From: Patiria pectinifera
Lineage: Eukaryota > Echinodermata > Asteroidea > Valvatida > Asterinidae
Assembly: GCA_029964075.1 (NCBI GenBank)
Contig: CM057148.1
Coordinates: 30,435,916 to 30,499,915 of the forward strand
Direction of reading: 5' to 3'
Length of the DNA stretch: 64,000 bases
Shown: piece after piece, positions 23,182 through 34,254 of the stretch
Layout: each line of letters begins with the position of its first letter
Numbering within the stretch: position 1 is the first letter of the stretch
Made by a program: the position numbers and the translations under genes
The notes under the pieces: generated by a model
What the model was told of the DNA's origin: nothing
The model's input: only the letters and a program-made list of their open reading frames with translations
The model's database searches: none

Positions 23182-24164
23182 GTAGTACGGCAGAAGAAAT
23201 GTGTTCCCATGCACCCCCCCCCCTAATATAAAATTCCAAGATGATTTTTAGAATTCCTAGGACATCGGATTAAAGAATTTTGAGGTTGCCAGCGAAAACA
23301 AATTGTCCCAAGATGTCCTAATTTGCATATTTCCAAAATGGCTGCCGTGCAAATAATTAAATATAATAATTAATTAATGTTAGTGACTAATGAGCCAATT
23401 TTGATAATCTTGGTGTCGAAATTATGGCTTTTTGGGGTGCTGAATCGATTTTCGAGGTTTCTAAAATAGCTGGAGGTCAAAGTCACGTGATTCAGGCAAA
23501 GGTCAAGTTCATTTAGGTAAAAAAATGCGTCATTTTCATTTCCCCACCGGCATAATTTTTTTACCTAGCTCCCATAGATGTGGTGATAGAGGCCTGTTTA
23601 TTGCTTTACAGATTTCCCACTTTATCCTAATTAACAAATCCATTTAATAAAAAATATATGTGGCATTTTATTTTGGACTTATGGCTCAATATTTGATCCC
23701 ACCCCCTAAGTTTTGGATATGACCCAATATTATGAAAATTCTTAAAATATAGCCAGTGAATAAAAGCTTACCGTTATATTTTTCTTAGGGTCATGGAATT
23801 GATTGATGGTGGTTTAGAAATATTCCGAGTCCATTTTCTTGCCCCAAGGACAAGAGTCAAGGGCATTTTATTAATTAAATACTTCTTTGTTTCATTTTCA
23901 GACATACACGATTTTGTCCAACTTCCATTGATATAAGTAATAAAAAGCTTATTGTTCAGATTTTTTTCATAAACACAAAGACAATTGTATGTAAACAATA
24001 CGGTTATTCATGATCTTCGAGGTCATAGGATGAGTCAAGTTGAGGTCTTCATCATTGTGTTAAGGTAATCTTCAAGGTCATAAGTACATACAACTTAGCG
24101 CATACACCTCATTGCAAGTGATGAACAATACTCCTGAACCGGAAACGGCAGAAAGACTACTGGG

Positions 24165-24560
24165 TTATTCATAACAAGTGACGTTGTAGCGAAGTCTAAG
24201 GGACATCCTCAGAATCCATGAAAACATCATCTTCATAAATTTCCATAGTCTCCTTAAGATACCGCGTGCTACTTCGCGCTCTTGCTGGCCCTCTTCATTT
24301 TCAGCAGCATCAGTGTCCAACGGATCAACGAGTGATGGTGGCAAGATAGGGCCAATTGACCAGACAGGCTCCAGTACATGTACCCCTCCAATTGTCTTCA
24401 GCCACCCTTGACCCTCATAATACAGTTTGGGAGCCCTCAAATTAGGGTCAGCGGCACGCCTGTAGCCGGCCGGCCACACGGTGGTTGACGCACTGCACAT
24501 GATGAGGGATGAGTGAGTTATATGGCAGGGAGGCAGGCGGACCATGTCAACCTTCAACTT
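24165..24560 (-). pseudogene. Uncharacterised protein C-terminus, left arm copy
   Basis: The minus strand reads KVDMVRLPPCH, then, in a shifted frame, YRRAADPNLRAPKLYYEGQG, HVLEPVWSIGPILPPSLVD and an acidic end (DTDAAENEEGQQERE). The order LPPCH / RAADPNL / GQGW / EPVW..ILPPSL resembles the C-terminal part of a large, high-copy, functionally uncharacterised protein family I recall from sea urchins, amphioxus and corals. The same sequence is present in opposite orientation at 25640-26110. Function unknown. Confidence 0.55.
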
Positions 24561-24789
24561 GCAGTTAAGCTAGTGGTGCTCTCCCTCAGCAGCTTGCCCC
24601 TTACCACATTTCAACGGCGAAGTGCCGGGCAAACTTGATGGAACAGGGCAAATACCGGCTTGTTATGGGCTTGTACAGTACAGTTTCAATGGTCCTCAAC
24701 CAGAAACGGGTCATTACTGGCTTGATTGCGGCAAAGCAGTTCTGTGTTGACGGCACAGAGCTGGTCCAGTGCTTCTACATGTATACAAC

Positions 24790-25238
24790 AAACCATAACG
24801 CCAAGATGGTACAGAGCCTGAATCGGGTCAGTGCTGGTCCTTTCAGAAAGACGGTACAGGGCCTGACGAGGCCAGTGATATTCCTGTCAAAACCATTATG
24901 GCAAGATATGTTATCGAGCCCGAAGTGGTCTTTCTGAAAGGACCAGCAGTGACCCGATTCAGGCTCTATACCGTCTTGCCGATATGGTGTGCCTTAAAAG
25001 GGCCGGCACTGGCCCAAGTCAGGCTGTGTACCGTTTTCTTGCCGTTATGGCTTGTCGCAAGAGGATGGCTGACACTGGCCCGATCCAGGCATACCGTCTT
25101 GCCGATATTGTTTGTCGTAAGAGGCTAGCACTGGCCCGATACAAGCTGTGTGCGGTCTTACCGTTATTCTTGTCGCTAGAGGGCCGGCACTGGCCCGATT
25201 CAGGCTTTGTATCGTGCTACCATTAAGGTTTGCCAGCA
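24790..25238. repeat. Minisatellite at the centre of foldback element 1
   Basis: Units of about 60 bp carry accgtcttgccgatatggt, ggccggcactggcccgat and tcaggctgtgt. About five units run in one orientation from about 24935 to 25238. The units to the left (24805-24895; gcctgaatcgggtcagtgct, aaagacggtacag) are in the opposite orientation, so the orientation flips near 24890-24900, at the centre of the palindrome. Confidence 0.75.
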
Positions 25239-25419
25239 CTGGACCAGCTCTGTGCCGTCATGGTGCCGTCAACACGGAACTGCATTGCCGCAATCAAGCC
25301 AGCAATGGCCCGTTTTTTCTGGTTTTGGACCATTGAATTTACGGTACTGCCAGAACACGCCCATAACAAGCCGGTATCTGCCCTGTACCGTCATGTTTGC
25401 CCGGTGCTTGGCCTATATG

Positions 25420-26110
25420 CATTTCGGGAAGGACAGCACCAGTGCTTTCAAGGGCAAGGGGAAGGTGGCGCCACTAAAGTAGCTCCAGAAGAACACCAAG
25501 TTCCACAAGGTTTTCAGGCAAATAACATTTGCATATCAACAATTATTTGCATGTAGTCACATTCAAGTGCTCTTTCAAATTCATTGTGGTTTATGAAGTG
25601 ATCGTACATTATGAACTGTGTTACAGGCAGGTCGGCGTGACAGGCAGATTGGCCCCAGAGGCGCAGGAGCAGTTGGAGGCCTTCACCTGCGCCATGTATG
25701 GTCATGTGAGTGTGGTTAGGAGCAAGCTGCTGAGGGAGAGGACCACAAGCTTAACTGCAAGTGGAAGGTTGACATGGTCCGCCTACCTCCCTGCCATAAC
25801 TCACTCATCCTTCATCATGTGCAGCGCGACAACCACCATGTGGCTAGCCGGCTACAGGCGTGCTGCTGACCCTAATTTAACGTATTATAAGGGTCAAGGG
25901 TGGCTGAAGACAGTTGAATGGGTACATGTACTGGAGCCTGTCTGGTCAATTGGCCCTATCTTGCCACCATCACTCGTTGATCCGTTGGACACTGATGCTG
26001 CTGAAAATGAAGAGGGCCAGCAAGAGAGCGAAGTAGCACGCGGTATCTTAAGGAGACTATGGAGATTGATGAAGATGATGTTTTCATGGATTCTGAGGAT
26101 GTCCCTTAGA
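25420..26110 (+). pseudogene. Uncharacterised protein C-terminal part, right arm copy
   Basis: It reads DSTSAFKGKGKVAPLK from 25432, a TAG, then KNTKFHKVFRQ; later VTGRLAPEAQEQLEAFTCAM (from about 25637), KLNCKWKVDMVRLPPCHNS, WSIGPILPPSLVDPLDTDA and an acidic tail DEDDVFMDSEDVP to a TAG at about 26107. The blocks SAFxGKGK, LExFTCxMYG and LPPxxxSLxxH occur in the same order in the uncharacterised family described for the left arm. The right copy extends further N-terminal than the left. It is broken by a stop and several frame changes. The segment ttgtgttacag/gcaggt at 25626 could be a splice acceptor. Confidence 0.55.
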
Positions 26111-27103
26111 CTTCGCTACAACGTCACTTGTTATAAATAACCCAGTAGTCTTTCTGCAATTACCGGTTCAGGAGTATTGTTCATCGCTTGCAATGAGGTC
26201 CATGTGCTAAGTTGTATGTACTTATTTCTTCCGTCCTATGACCTTGACGATGACCTTAACACAATGATGAAGACCTCAACTTGACACATCCTATGACCTC
26301 GAAGATCATGAATAACCGTATTGGTTACATAAAATTGTCTTTGTGTTAATGAAAAAAATCTGAACAATAAGCTTTTTATTGCTTATATCATTGGGAGTTG
26401 AACAAAATCGTGCATGTCTGAAAATAAAACAAAGAAGTATTTAATTAATAAAATGCCATTGACTGTTGTCCTTGGGGCAAGAAAATAGACTCGGATTATT
26501 TCTAAACCAACATCAATCGATTCCATGACCCTAAGAAAAATATTTTCATAATATTGGGTCATATCCAAAACTTAGGGGGTGGGATCAAATATTGAGCCAT
26601 AAGTCCAAAATAAAAGGCCACATATTTTTTTATTAAATGGATTAGGTATTTGGGATAATGTGGGATATTTATAAAGCAATAAGCAGACCTCTATCATCAT
26701 ATTTATGGGAGCTAGGTAAAAATTAATGCCGGTGGGGAAATGAAAATGACGCATTTTAAATCTAAATGACCTTGACTTTTGCCTGAATCACGTGACTTTA
26801 ACCTCCACCTATTAGAAACCTCAAAAATCGATTCACCACCCCAAAAAGCCATAATTTTGACACCAACATTATCAAAATCGGCTCATTAGTCACTTATATA
26901 TGACATTTAGCGTTTTAATTATTTGCACGGCAGCCAGCTTTGAAATTTGCAAATTAGGGCATCATGGGACAATTTTATTAGCTGGCAACATCATAATTCT
27001 TTAATCTGATGTCCTAGGGATTCTAAAAATCATCTTGGAATTGTCTTTAACGGTGGGGGGGGGGGGGGGTTGCATGGGAACCCATTTCTCCTGCCGTACT
27101 ACA

Positions 27104-27275
27104 GCTTCTGGGTAGGTCTTTGCCTTCCTCCAGGTCACGCCTGATGATCTTTGAAATGCCACCAGCCACTGCTGAACTTCTTCTTCTCTAGTGAACTTCA
27201 GACGCAATTGTCACTTGAACTTGGATTCATCTTCACCAATTGCTTCATAGCTGCAGATTTCATGGTGATACCCTT
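27104..27275 (-). pseudogene. MULE/SWIM gene, N-terminal exon
   Basis: The acceptor TTTTTACCAG ends at 27276. The frame reads EGYHHEICSYEAIGEDESKFK, a TGA at 27213-27211, QLRLKFTREEEVQQWLVAFQ, SSGVTWRKAKTYPEA and, just beyond, VVRQEKWVPMQ. The WL..F..SS..TWR...TYP pattern is the N-terminal domain of this gene family. The last ~36 nt (27068-27103) also occur, inverted, in the outer left arm of the foldback element, so the exon's 3' end is entangled with it and no donor was identified. Confidence 0.6.
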
Positions 27276-28016
27276 CTGGTAAAAAGCCCCGGGGAGGGTT
27301 AATAATATATCCATTGTGTTTTGTTGTATGCATGTCAGCCCAGGGATCTGTGAAAGCATCCGAAAGCTACAAAAGATTAACACCAGCTGTGGCCATGCCA
27401 GCATTAGGCATACTTCTTTATATTTATAATATTGTGTGGAAGATGAATGAGCATGCATGGGGGACTAATTGGGAAGTGAAAGATGAAATGTTTATAGATA
27501 GACTAGAGGACAAATTTACATAATTGTTGTGTGCAACAAATACTTTAAACCTAGGAAACGCTTCAAATTTGTCATAGCCTCTTTATGATACTAACCTATG
27601 GGCATTGAAATGTGAATTCGTAGGCGCTCTCATTTTATAACTCAAATTTAACAAATGGTTGACTCAGGGCTAAGTGTACACTATTATTTAGATGCTAGTC
27701 CTAAAAACCGGCCATCATGGCCATGGACATATATTGACCATATAATGTTTAGGCTAGTTATCAACTGGGCCTTGTACCATTAGGCGTATTACTTAGTAAC
27801 CTGAGACGCTAAGTAGAGTAGGCCTAGTAATTTGGAAGAATACAAAACACACTCGCGAAGGAGGAATAAAAACACATTCCCCCATTAATTGTTCCTCCAT
27901 TGCAGATCGTGGGCGATTTACGCTAATCGTGGGGAGCTCACTAGCCTAGCTAGCTAAACAAGAACGTAGGTGTCGCGAATCTGTTAATAATGTCCGTCTT
28001 CCAAAAATGTACTTAC
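27276..28016. other. Probable intron 1 of the MULE/SWIM gene
   Basis: Stops in all frames over most of its length and no recognised domain. It is bounded by a donor at 28016 and an acceptor at 27276 on the minus strand. Confidence 0.35.
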
Positions 28017-28091
28017 CTCCAAGCAATCTTCTCCGTTTCTCCCTCCTTCATCACCACCGTGACACATTGTATACTGTGATAGAGTCATCAT
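28017..28091 (-). pseudogene. Possible first exon of the MULE/SWIM gene
   Basis: ATG at 28091 (second ATG at 28088) begins MMTLSQYTMCHGGDEGG and reaches a strong donor, GAG/GTAAGT, at 28017/28016. It ends in phase 0 whereas the next recognised exon needs phase 1, so either an exon lies between them, the call is wrong, or an indel intervenes. Position and strand fit. Confidence 0.3.
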
Positions 28092-28179
28092 GGTAGACTG
28101 ATTGTCATTTCTGCTGTGATTTCGCAGAGCCAGGCGAAGTATTTACATGTAGGCCTACATGTACTAGTACTACTACTGT

Positions 28180-28770
28180 ACATGTACACATGTTCGTGAG
28201 TAACTTTTTGCGAATGGACGCGAAGCATAGATTATGGCGCGAAGCGAATACACGTACTGCGATGCACATGCGCAGATGTATGGGTCGCAAAAACATGAAT
28301 AATTCATATTTTTGGAACATCCCGCCTACGGAAATAAATTCGCGTCAGGTGCTGTGTGTGGCTGGTTACACAACACGTTGTTCAGTTTCTGTACAGACTG
28401 TGTGCTGTACGGCATGACATGGCAAAGCGCGTGTACATTATGCGCTATGCACGGGCGACTCCACGGCGATCACGCGTCGGCGTTATGGCGTCATGACCAC
28501 GCCGGGTCAGCTCATGGTGACTTTTTCTGATGCTTGAAACGCGGTGATTCAATGCTCAAAGTTGTCAAGAGTTATCCCATTCTCGTCGCCAAAAATTATT
28601 GTGTATTTGGGGTAACTTTACAACTCTATAATTGACACGGATACTTTGATAAATTTGAGAAAGGGCCGAAAGTGGCCAAACATTATGTCGCTCAAAACTA
28701 TCACTTGAACAAAAGAGGGAACGTACTGAAACTGTTTTAAACAGACGTGCGCGCACGCATGCGCAATGAC
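28180..28770. promoter_or_regulatory. CpG-bearing region with NRF-1-like sites, possible promoter
   Basis: This stretch is locally richer in CpG than its neighbours and contains gcacatgcgcagatg (28264) and gcgcacgcatgcgcaatg (28751), which resemble the NRF-1 consensus GCGCATGCGC. It lies just upstream (minus strand) of the possible first exon at 28091. Promoter function is inference. Confidence 0.3.
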
Positions 28771-29228
28771 AAGTTTATTAATATTTACAAGTATTTTAAT
28801 TCAAGTCCATACCTACAAACAAAAATTTGACAATTATGTATCATCATAATCCGCAATTATTTGGTCTATTGACTCGCTATTGGGACAAGATGTAAGTGTG
28901 AGATTTCAGCTTACTATCGGTATTAAAAAATAATCAACATGTCCTTTAAAAATAGGCGGAATCTTCAGTTTAAAAAGGGTTCAACTTCAAAGTCGATTTT
29001 CTCAAAACTATGTTTCAACGCCCCGTGACCAAAATTGTCTCTTCGTGAAAACTCTGACGAATATTTACCGTCAATTAACGCTTTTTTTTTTAATCACGTT
29101 AGACAATATCCGAAGTGACGTTATGATAAAGCCGTCACCTTATTTGTTATGATGTTATTACACGTACTAGCAAAAAAAAACGACAGAAAAAAAACCAATC
29201 AGATTGACTTCAAACTATATCAAAACAG
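28771..29228. other. Non-coding stretch after the membrane-protein stop codon
   Basis: AT-rich; expected to include the 3' UTR of the minus-strand gene ending at 29229. No convincing polyadenylation site chosen. Confidence 0.4.
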
Positions 29229-29420
29229 TCAAAGACCCAAAGGGGAAGTAGGCCCTACATCCTCGGAGATGTTCTTGAATTTAAAAATACCTTGATCATA
29301 TGACTCTGCTCCGCATGGAAACCTCATTTTTCTTGCTTTCCAGTACTTTCTGATCAGGAACTGAACAAGTAATCCGTTCAAAGCGCCAGCAGCTATTCCT
29401 GAACCTACTGCCAAAAATGC
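29229..29420 (-). CDS. Membrane-protein gene, last exon
   Basis: Acceptor TTTCTATCGCAG before 29420. It reads AFLAVGSGIAAGALNGLLVQ, FLIRKYWKARKMRFPCGAES and a tail ending TSPLGL, then TGA. One hydrophobic segment followed by a positively charged stretch. Confidence 0.6.
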   Translation of the reverse strand, partial: AFLAVGSGIAAGALNGLLVQFLIRKYWKARKMRFPCGAESYDQGIFKFKNISEDVGPTSPLGL

Positions 29421-32400
29421 CTGCGATAGAAAGAAAAAACAATCGTGAGGTGTACTTCAGAAATACAACATAATAAAAACGTCCTGATGAAATTGTCTAC
29501 AATAATAAGATGAACACGATTAACAGGAACCCAGACTTTATTTCACAACTACTTATAAACAAACTAGGGGTGAGTATAACATTGAGACATCGGATTTTCG
29601 CTGCGGTGCTCTATCAACTGAGCTATTCAGCCCTATGATGCATGGCGATTCTCCCATTTTGTCGATGTTAGGTGTTTTTTCAAACTGTGTTTTCAGAAGC
29701 CATCATCCCAACCTCGTCCCCATTGCTTACTTTATCTCCAACCCCGTTTCCAAAAGTAAACCCTGGATAGGAAACTTTCTTCCTGAAATCTGATTCGATA
29801 CCGCAATTGGCTAGTAATTGATTTTGATCTCCTACTTGGTGTTGTTATTCATAACGTGAAGTACGTGTTTTCGCGATCGTTCGTCCACGCCTTCTCGAAA
29901 ATACTCAATTCCTTTCCATTTCTTTTTAATATATGAAATTTGATACTGTCTCGTTAAGATTGTAACAGTTTAATTAAAATGAAATCGTGTTTTCGTAACT
30001 CAAGCCATGCTCGCGCTGCGGCGAATTTAAAGTTTTACCCCAGACAATGCATACAAATACAAACGCTAATGTAACGCACATGCAGGCATCAGACTATTTC
30101 TCATTTGCATACGTGTCCAAAAATCTTGCACATGAAAATAATCTAATACCAGGGTGAGAGAGGAGGGAGCGATACGCGCATACTGTTCGACACCCTGGGG
30201 ACGAGCTTGTCATTATCCAGTATCATACGATGTAGCCTGTGATCCCGAACGTCACAATAAGCAACATTGACGATGCTGCAAATCTGGGAAATAACGATTG
30301 CATATCACTCGTAGAGGCTTTCCCATTAGACCTTTTGAAATACATCATAGAGAAACTGATTAAGTAATAATTAGAAAATATTGCAACACAATCAAAGGCA
30401 AAGATTTACATTATTCAACAAATACCAAATTCAGCGAACTATACTGCATTCAAAGCGGAAAAAAATCACTCACAGCATTGATCTGTTGATCTTCATTCAG
30501 CTTTGTTTTCTTATCCCCCGGTAATGTGTAAACAACTCTGCAGGAGGCCATCAGACCAATGTAGCATATACACCAACAATGTAGAACAAGGCTGTAAGGC
30601 ATCCTCCAAAAAACACCGTGTACAGTATACACCAGAAGGAAAGCTTAATAAACAAGAGGTTTTTTTTTTTTAATTAAAAGAACTATAGCAATACGGACCT
30701 TGCTATTATGCAATGCCCTTAATATACCTGAAAGGAAAATATACCTTTTGTAAATTTTATGTATTTTTTTTTTACACGGTAACATTAGAAAACTTAGCGG
30801 AAAAGGAAAGAACTAAATCAAATTTTGTAGTGGCTTGTAATGGCATAGTTTTGAAATTAACATGAGTTACACGGGTAGAACTCGCCTGAAATTCAATGAA
30901 GAGTGACATCGAAACTAATTATTGGTTGATGGGGTTATTTTTTGTTTTGTCTGAACTTTTTCCGTGTTTGCGTTTTTGTTCTTTGTTTTTGTTTTTTGTT
31001 TTTTAGAATTGCCAATAATACTCTTTGGTTTTTAACCACGAATAAGAGAATGCATGTGTGTTTTACTCCTTGAGGAAACTTGTTAATGTGCTTTGGTGTC
31101 TGTCCCCTTGTTTGGAGTTTGAGTATTCACAAAAACATTTATTTATTTTAACTAAATATTAATTAACGTTATCGTGTTTCCGTTTCTTTTCTGTTTGTTT
31201 ACGCGCCAGGTGCCTCGGTGTAAGGCAGGAGGTCACACAAATTAGTAAATGTTCATTATAAATACTGTAACGGCGACCCAAAGAGGCCAACCGTCAGTTG
31301 GGGGGATTAACTAATTAATCAAAAACACATGGATGTTGATCACAAAATAACCGACAAAGGGACAAGTATATGCAATATCAGAAAATAGAAATAATGAAAA
31401 TTTAATTAGCGCTTCTTCGCTTACTAAATAATTAACCAGGGGAGAGCATGTAAATATAAATGATAGAATTTAAATAGTTACTGACAGAGCAGAGTTTAGA
31501 TTGGCACCACTACGATGCAACACCGTAGTCTACAACCAGGCCATGTAAAAACTACTGAGTGCAAGGGGGGTAATATTGGAACATACTCACAAGACTATGC
31601 AGACCACTGAACCCTTTGGTGTAAAGTAATGGTGGTGGTGGTGATGCAAATTAAAGAACACAGCGTCTTGCACAAGAACGAAGGCCAAATTAAACTAGGC
31701 TTCCACCTTCAGCCATACATGTACAGGAACGCAGAAAATAAGGAACTAAAATGCACACCACCATCCACCACCATGCCCCAGTCGCAAGTCCACGCCCTAC
31801 TGGGCTTTCAAAGGGGTTTTATAGTGCTTGGTAAAAATATGCATAAGAATTTCAAGATTAGGCATACTAATGCAGTGTGTCTTTTGTACTGGAAGATATT
31901 TGCTTAAACACTAAGTACAGAAGTATGGGCTGATGGGGGCAAGGACCTTATATCCCAGTATTATGAGAGTAAACAATAAAGACTACCACGAGAGCTCCAT
32001 CTGTGGTTTGACTGCAACCCAAATACTATTCTATTGTGGTGTAAAGTAGGTTAGGACTTAAGTTGAACAAAGTAAGCTCTGAAATAGTTTTGTGGCATTA
32101 ATCTGACTTGAGAACAGATGTAATACACGACTGCTATGGATTACTGTGGCCAAAGCGCTCTCTATATAGTTTAAAGGTGCAATTGGGACCATAATAAAAT
32201 CAAATTTTGTTACAATACTAAATCTCAAATGAACAACTCCAGCCTAGTGTGCAGCTTGTGACAATTTAAATGTCTTTTATGGTAATTGCTGTTCAGGTAA
32301 AAGATGAAGTAGCCAACAATTCTTGAAGTTGGTGGCGTCTAAAACACTTGACAGGGATGTTTATTCTCAATTAATTAAGACTACAGTCTCACCTACCTGC

Positions 32401-32562
32401 TGTGATAATCATAACGAGCGCAAATGGAAAATCTGCAGAATCTGGTTTTCCTTCTTCAATTAGCATGTATGACAGAAATGTTGCACACACAACAAGGATG
32501 AGGGATATGTTGATATACATCCATTCCCACGGAGACAAGTCAGTGAAGGACTGTCGCCTTAA
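29229..32562 (-). CDS. Multipass membrane protein gene, 3' three exons (unknown family)
   Basis: Three exons (32562-32397, 30643-30474, 29420-29229) have good splice sites and compatible phases (1, then 0), giving an uninterrupted 175-residue reading to a TGA at 29231-29229. Four hydrophobic segments are visible: MYINISLILVVCATFLSYML, a second running across the first intron (FALVMIITA, then FLLVYTVHGVF), SLVLHCWCICYIGLMAS, and AFLAVGSGIAAGALNGLLVQ, followed by a basic RKYWKARK stop-transfer and a polar tail of about 35 residues. The first exon is internal, so the N-terminus lies at higher coordinates and was not found. I do not recognise the family. Intact frames and splice sites make this the best candidate for an active host gene. 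Confidence 0.6.
29587..29633 (-). pseudogene. 5' half of a tRNA-like sequence
   Basis: On the minus strand GGGCTGAATAGCTCAG, TTGATAGAGC and then the start of an anticodon arm can be read. The A box TAGCTCAGTTGATAGAGC is nearly canonical. No B box follows within the expected distance, so this is a truncated SINE head or tRNA fragment. It lies in the last intron of the membrane-protein gene. Confidence 0.55.
30474..30643 (-). CDS. Membrane-protein gene, middle exon
   Basis: Acceptor TATTAAG before 30643 (a weak pyrimidine tract) and donor GCT/GTGAGT after 30474. With the G from the preceding exon the first codon is GCT and the frame is FLLVYTVHGVFWRMPYSLVL, CWCICYIGLMASCRVVY and the hydrophilic loop DKKTKLNEDQQINA. 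Confidence 0.6.
30644..32396. other. Intron of the membrane-protein gene
   Basis: AT-rich, with T-rich tracts and a gtggtggtggtg run at 31632. No other exon or TE recognised. Confidence 0.45.
32397..32562 (-). CDS. Membrane-protein gene, most 5' exon found
   Basis: A strong acceptor (TTTTTATTTTTCTTACCAG) before 32562 and donor GCAG/GTAGGTGAG after 32397. It reads LRRQSFTDLSPWEWMYINIS, then LILVVCATFLSYMLIEEGKP and DSADFPFALVMIITA. An upstream in-frame ATG exists at 32622, but the acceptor makes that region intronic. Confidence 0.65.
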
Positions 32563-34250
32563 CTGGTAAGAAAAATAAAAACTTAAGGGCTGTAACATCA
32601 TCAATCCTAGGCACACCGACATTTTGTTTGTTTTTTAATCTAACGGAATGAACATTTTCCTGAAGGTTTTTAGAAATAAAATTTGAGTGCGTAACAGAAA
32701 TTTGAACTTTCATTTTGCCAAAAAAAAATCATAATTTTATTTCGCCAAAGATAGAAATGTTATTTGCATGCAGGTGCGTACGCAGGAGGGGGGGGGGTGG
32801 GGGTTGACTGTTAAACAATCCCCCGCCTTTGCCAAGTAAAAAAATATGGACGGAAAAGAGAGTGCCAAAATAACAAAATAAAGAAAGGGGGAGAAATGTT
32901 TTGTTTTTATTTCCACGGAACAAATTAAAAAGAAAAAACTAAGGCAAACAAAATAACAAATCGTCGGTCTCTGGTCAGACCGAAGTTCCGGAATTGATGC
33001 GGCGACGCGTTTGTTTTTTGGGGTTTTTTTGGTGGCTTTTTTTACAAGCTTGTATTGTACAGACAAGGTGGGTACTATTTTGCTTTTTTGTGTCCTCATT
33101 ATACATTGGTGTCCTCCGTAATTTGCCCTTTATCATTTGCCTTGGTGCAATTTCCCCATTCCTTGGTGCTTCTTGGTACAAAGAGGGCGCTGTTGTAGCT
33201 TCCTTGTTAATTTGAAGGAAAAAAAAGGTTGACGCACATGATTAAAATCGACGTGCGCGCTGACCAGAGACCGATTTTTTTATTTTTTTGCCTAATAAAT
33301 ACCAAGTATGAAACGAGAGAATTCGGGGAATTTATTGAATAAGTTCCAAAGTGTATTAAAAAACAATCGTCAATTGATATGGTACATGCATTCCGCGTTA
33401 GCACGTACATGGATATGTAAACGTACGTGACGTGGGCTAACTCGCAACGCGCGCCCATCGCATGGAAGCGCAAGCACGTGCGAACATAGGCCAGGGCCCG
33501 CCCAGGGGCCAGCGCTCCAGCTGTGTGCACGTGCCGAACCGGTCGTTCCGGTGTCACATGAAAATCTGACTCTTATGGAAATCGGACCCCTATTTCCCTA
33601 TTGTTGGTTGATCCCTCGCACGTGACAGGTCACTCTCCCGAAACGATCCTCAAAAATAGCATAGTATCGTATTCACGCGTACGCAGTAATACCAGTGAGT
33701 CCACATTTCATAGAGTCGGATATTCACGCTACACCTGCTGGCCTGAGCCTAGGCTACAACAAGGCGCAGCTACCGCAGCCCGCATGTTAACGTTGATCGA
33801 CTTTGGTTGAGAATAATTGTATTACACTGTAATTAACGTACGCGTACGTACGTATGGCTAGTACTGTACGTACATGCATAGCTAGAGTCCAACCATGAGC
33901 TGAGCTGACGACAACGTCAACGCTTGTATGTAAACCCCTCTGAATGTTTTTTTTTTTAAAGTTTAATCGACTAGGCTATATAACAATCAGTCTCTATTTC
34001 TTGTTTCTTTAAGACTAAACAGGTTAGGAATCATATTAAGAAAGCCAGTCACTCTCTCTAAAATCCTATTTGTAACAAATGTTCAATCAAAATCGTCAAC
34101 AAGTCATGGTCATGACTTATGGACAATGCAAAGTACGTGACAGTATAGCCTTACAAGCCTATACTACAGCTGATAATAGTGCACAGTAAACGGCGATTTG
34201 ATATGGCGTAGTCTAGATCGACTCTAGTCCAGTCTAGACAAGTACAGGCT
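32563..34250. other. Non-coding stretch with a possible CpG-rich promoter zone
   Basis: No exon found. A tgcgtacgcaggagggggg phrase at 32770-32790 resembles the end of hAT-type MITEs. From about 33420 to 33560 the sequence is CpG-rich with acgtg words and could hold a promoter for the minus-strand membrane gene; 33836-33870 is a run of cgtacgta-type palindromes. Confidence 0.35.
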
Positions 34251-34254
34251 GTAA

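Larger units (their letters stand above)
23182..27103. mobile_element. Foldback element 1: ~3.9 kb palindrome with long inverted arms
   Basis: The left arm (23182-about 24770) and right arm (about 25238-27103) are inverted copies. For example, cctaatttgcatatttccaa at 23318 pairs with 26941-26962, the gcttattgttcagattt block at 23949 pairs with 26350-26375, and cgaagtctaagggacatcc pairs with 26095-26115. The right arm holds an extra segment at about 25440-25700. The centre (24790-25238) is a minisatellite of ~60-bp units. Each arm contains a remnant of the same protein-coding sequence. A homopolymer C run (left) or G run (right) lies close to each outer end. The arms have diverged, so it is not a recent assembly artefact. 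No target duplication is certain. It lies in an intron or exon edge of the MULE/SWIM gene. Confidence 0.8.
14424..28091 (-). pseudogene. MULE transposase / SWIM zinc-finger gene, spliced, probably inactivated
   Basis: Exons at 27275-27104, 21350-21081, 19018-18040, 17193-16982 and 14964-14424, with a possible first exon at 28091-28017, read as one protein family: an N-terminal domain (EVQQWLVAFQRSSGVTWR), a MULE-type DDE core (FVDSSGNCDRHNSRIF; VTITDDCLSLRQAI), a SWIM zinc finger ending GPCKHQ, and a basic tail (VQPTAVTRRKAALGGRR). Families of this type descend from Mutator-like transposases and are abundant in sea urchins and cnidarians; whether they are domesticated genes or transposons is unsettled. 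An in-frame TGA (27213-27211) and at least four 1-nt frame changes (about 18628, 18296, 17015 and 14765) suggest a pseudogene, although consensus errors in homopolymers could mimic some of them. Exon ends mostly keep consensus splice sites with matching phases. A LINE and a foldback element occupy its introns. Confidence 0.7.

Noticed and set aside
24898-25556. Several overlapping plus-strand open frames through the centre of foldback element 1
   Set aside because: They are readings of the ~60-bp minisatellite and repeat edges; only the DSTSAF segment from 25432 resembles a protein family.
33207-33557. 116-residue minus-strand open frame in a CpG-rich region
   Set aside because: No recognisable domain, no supporting splice sites, and low-complexity start.
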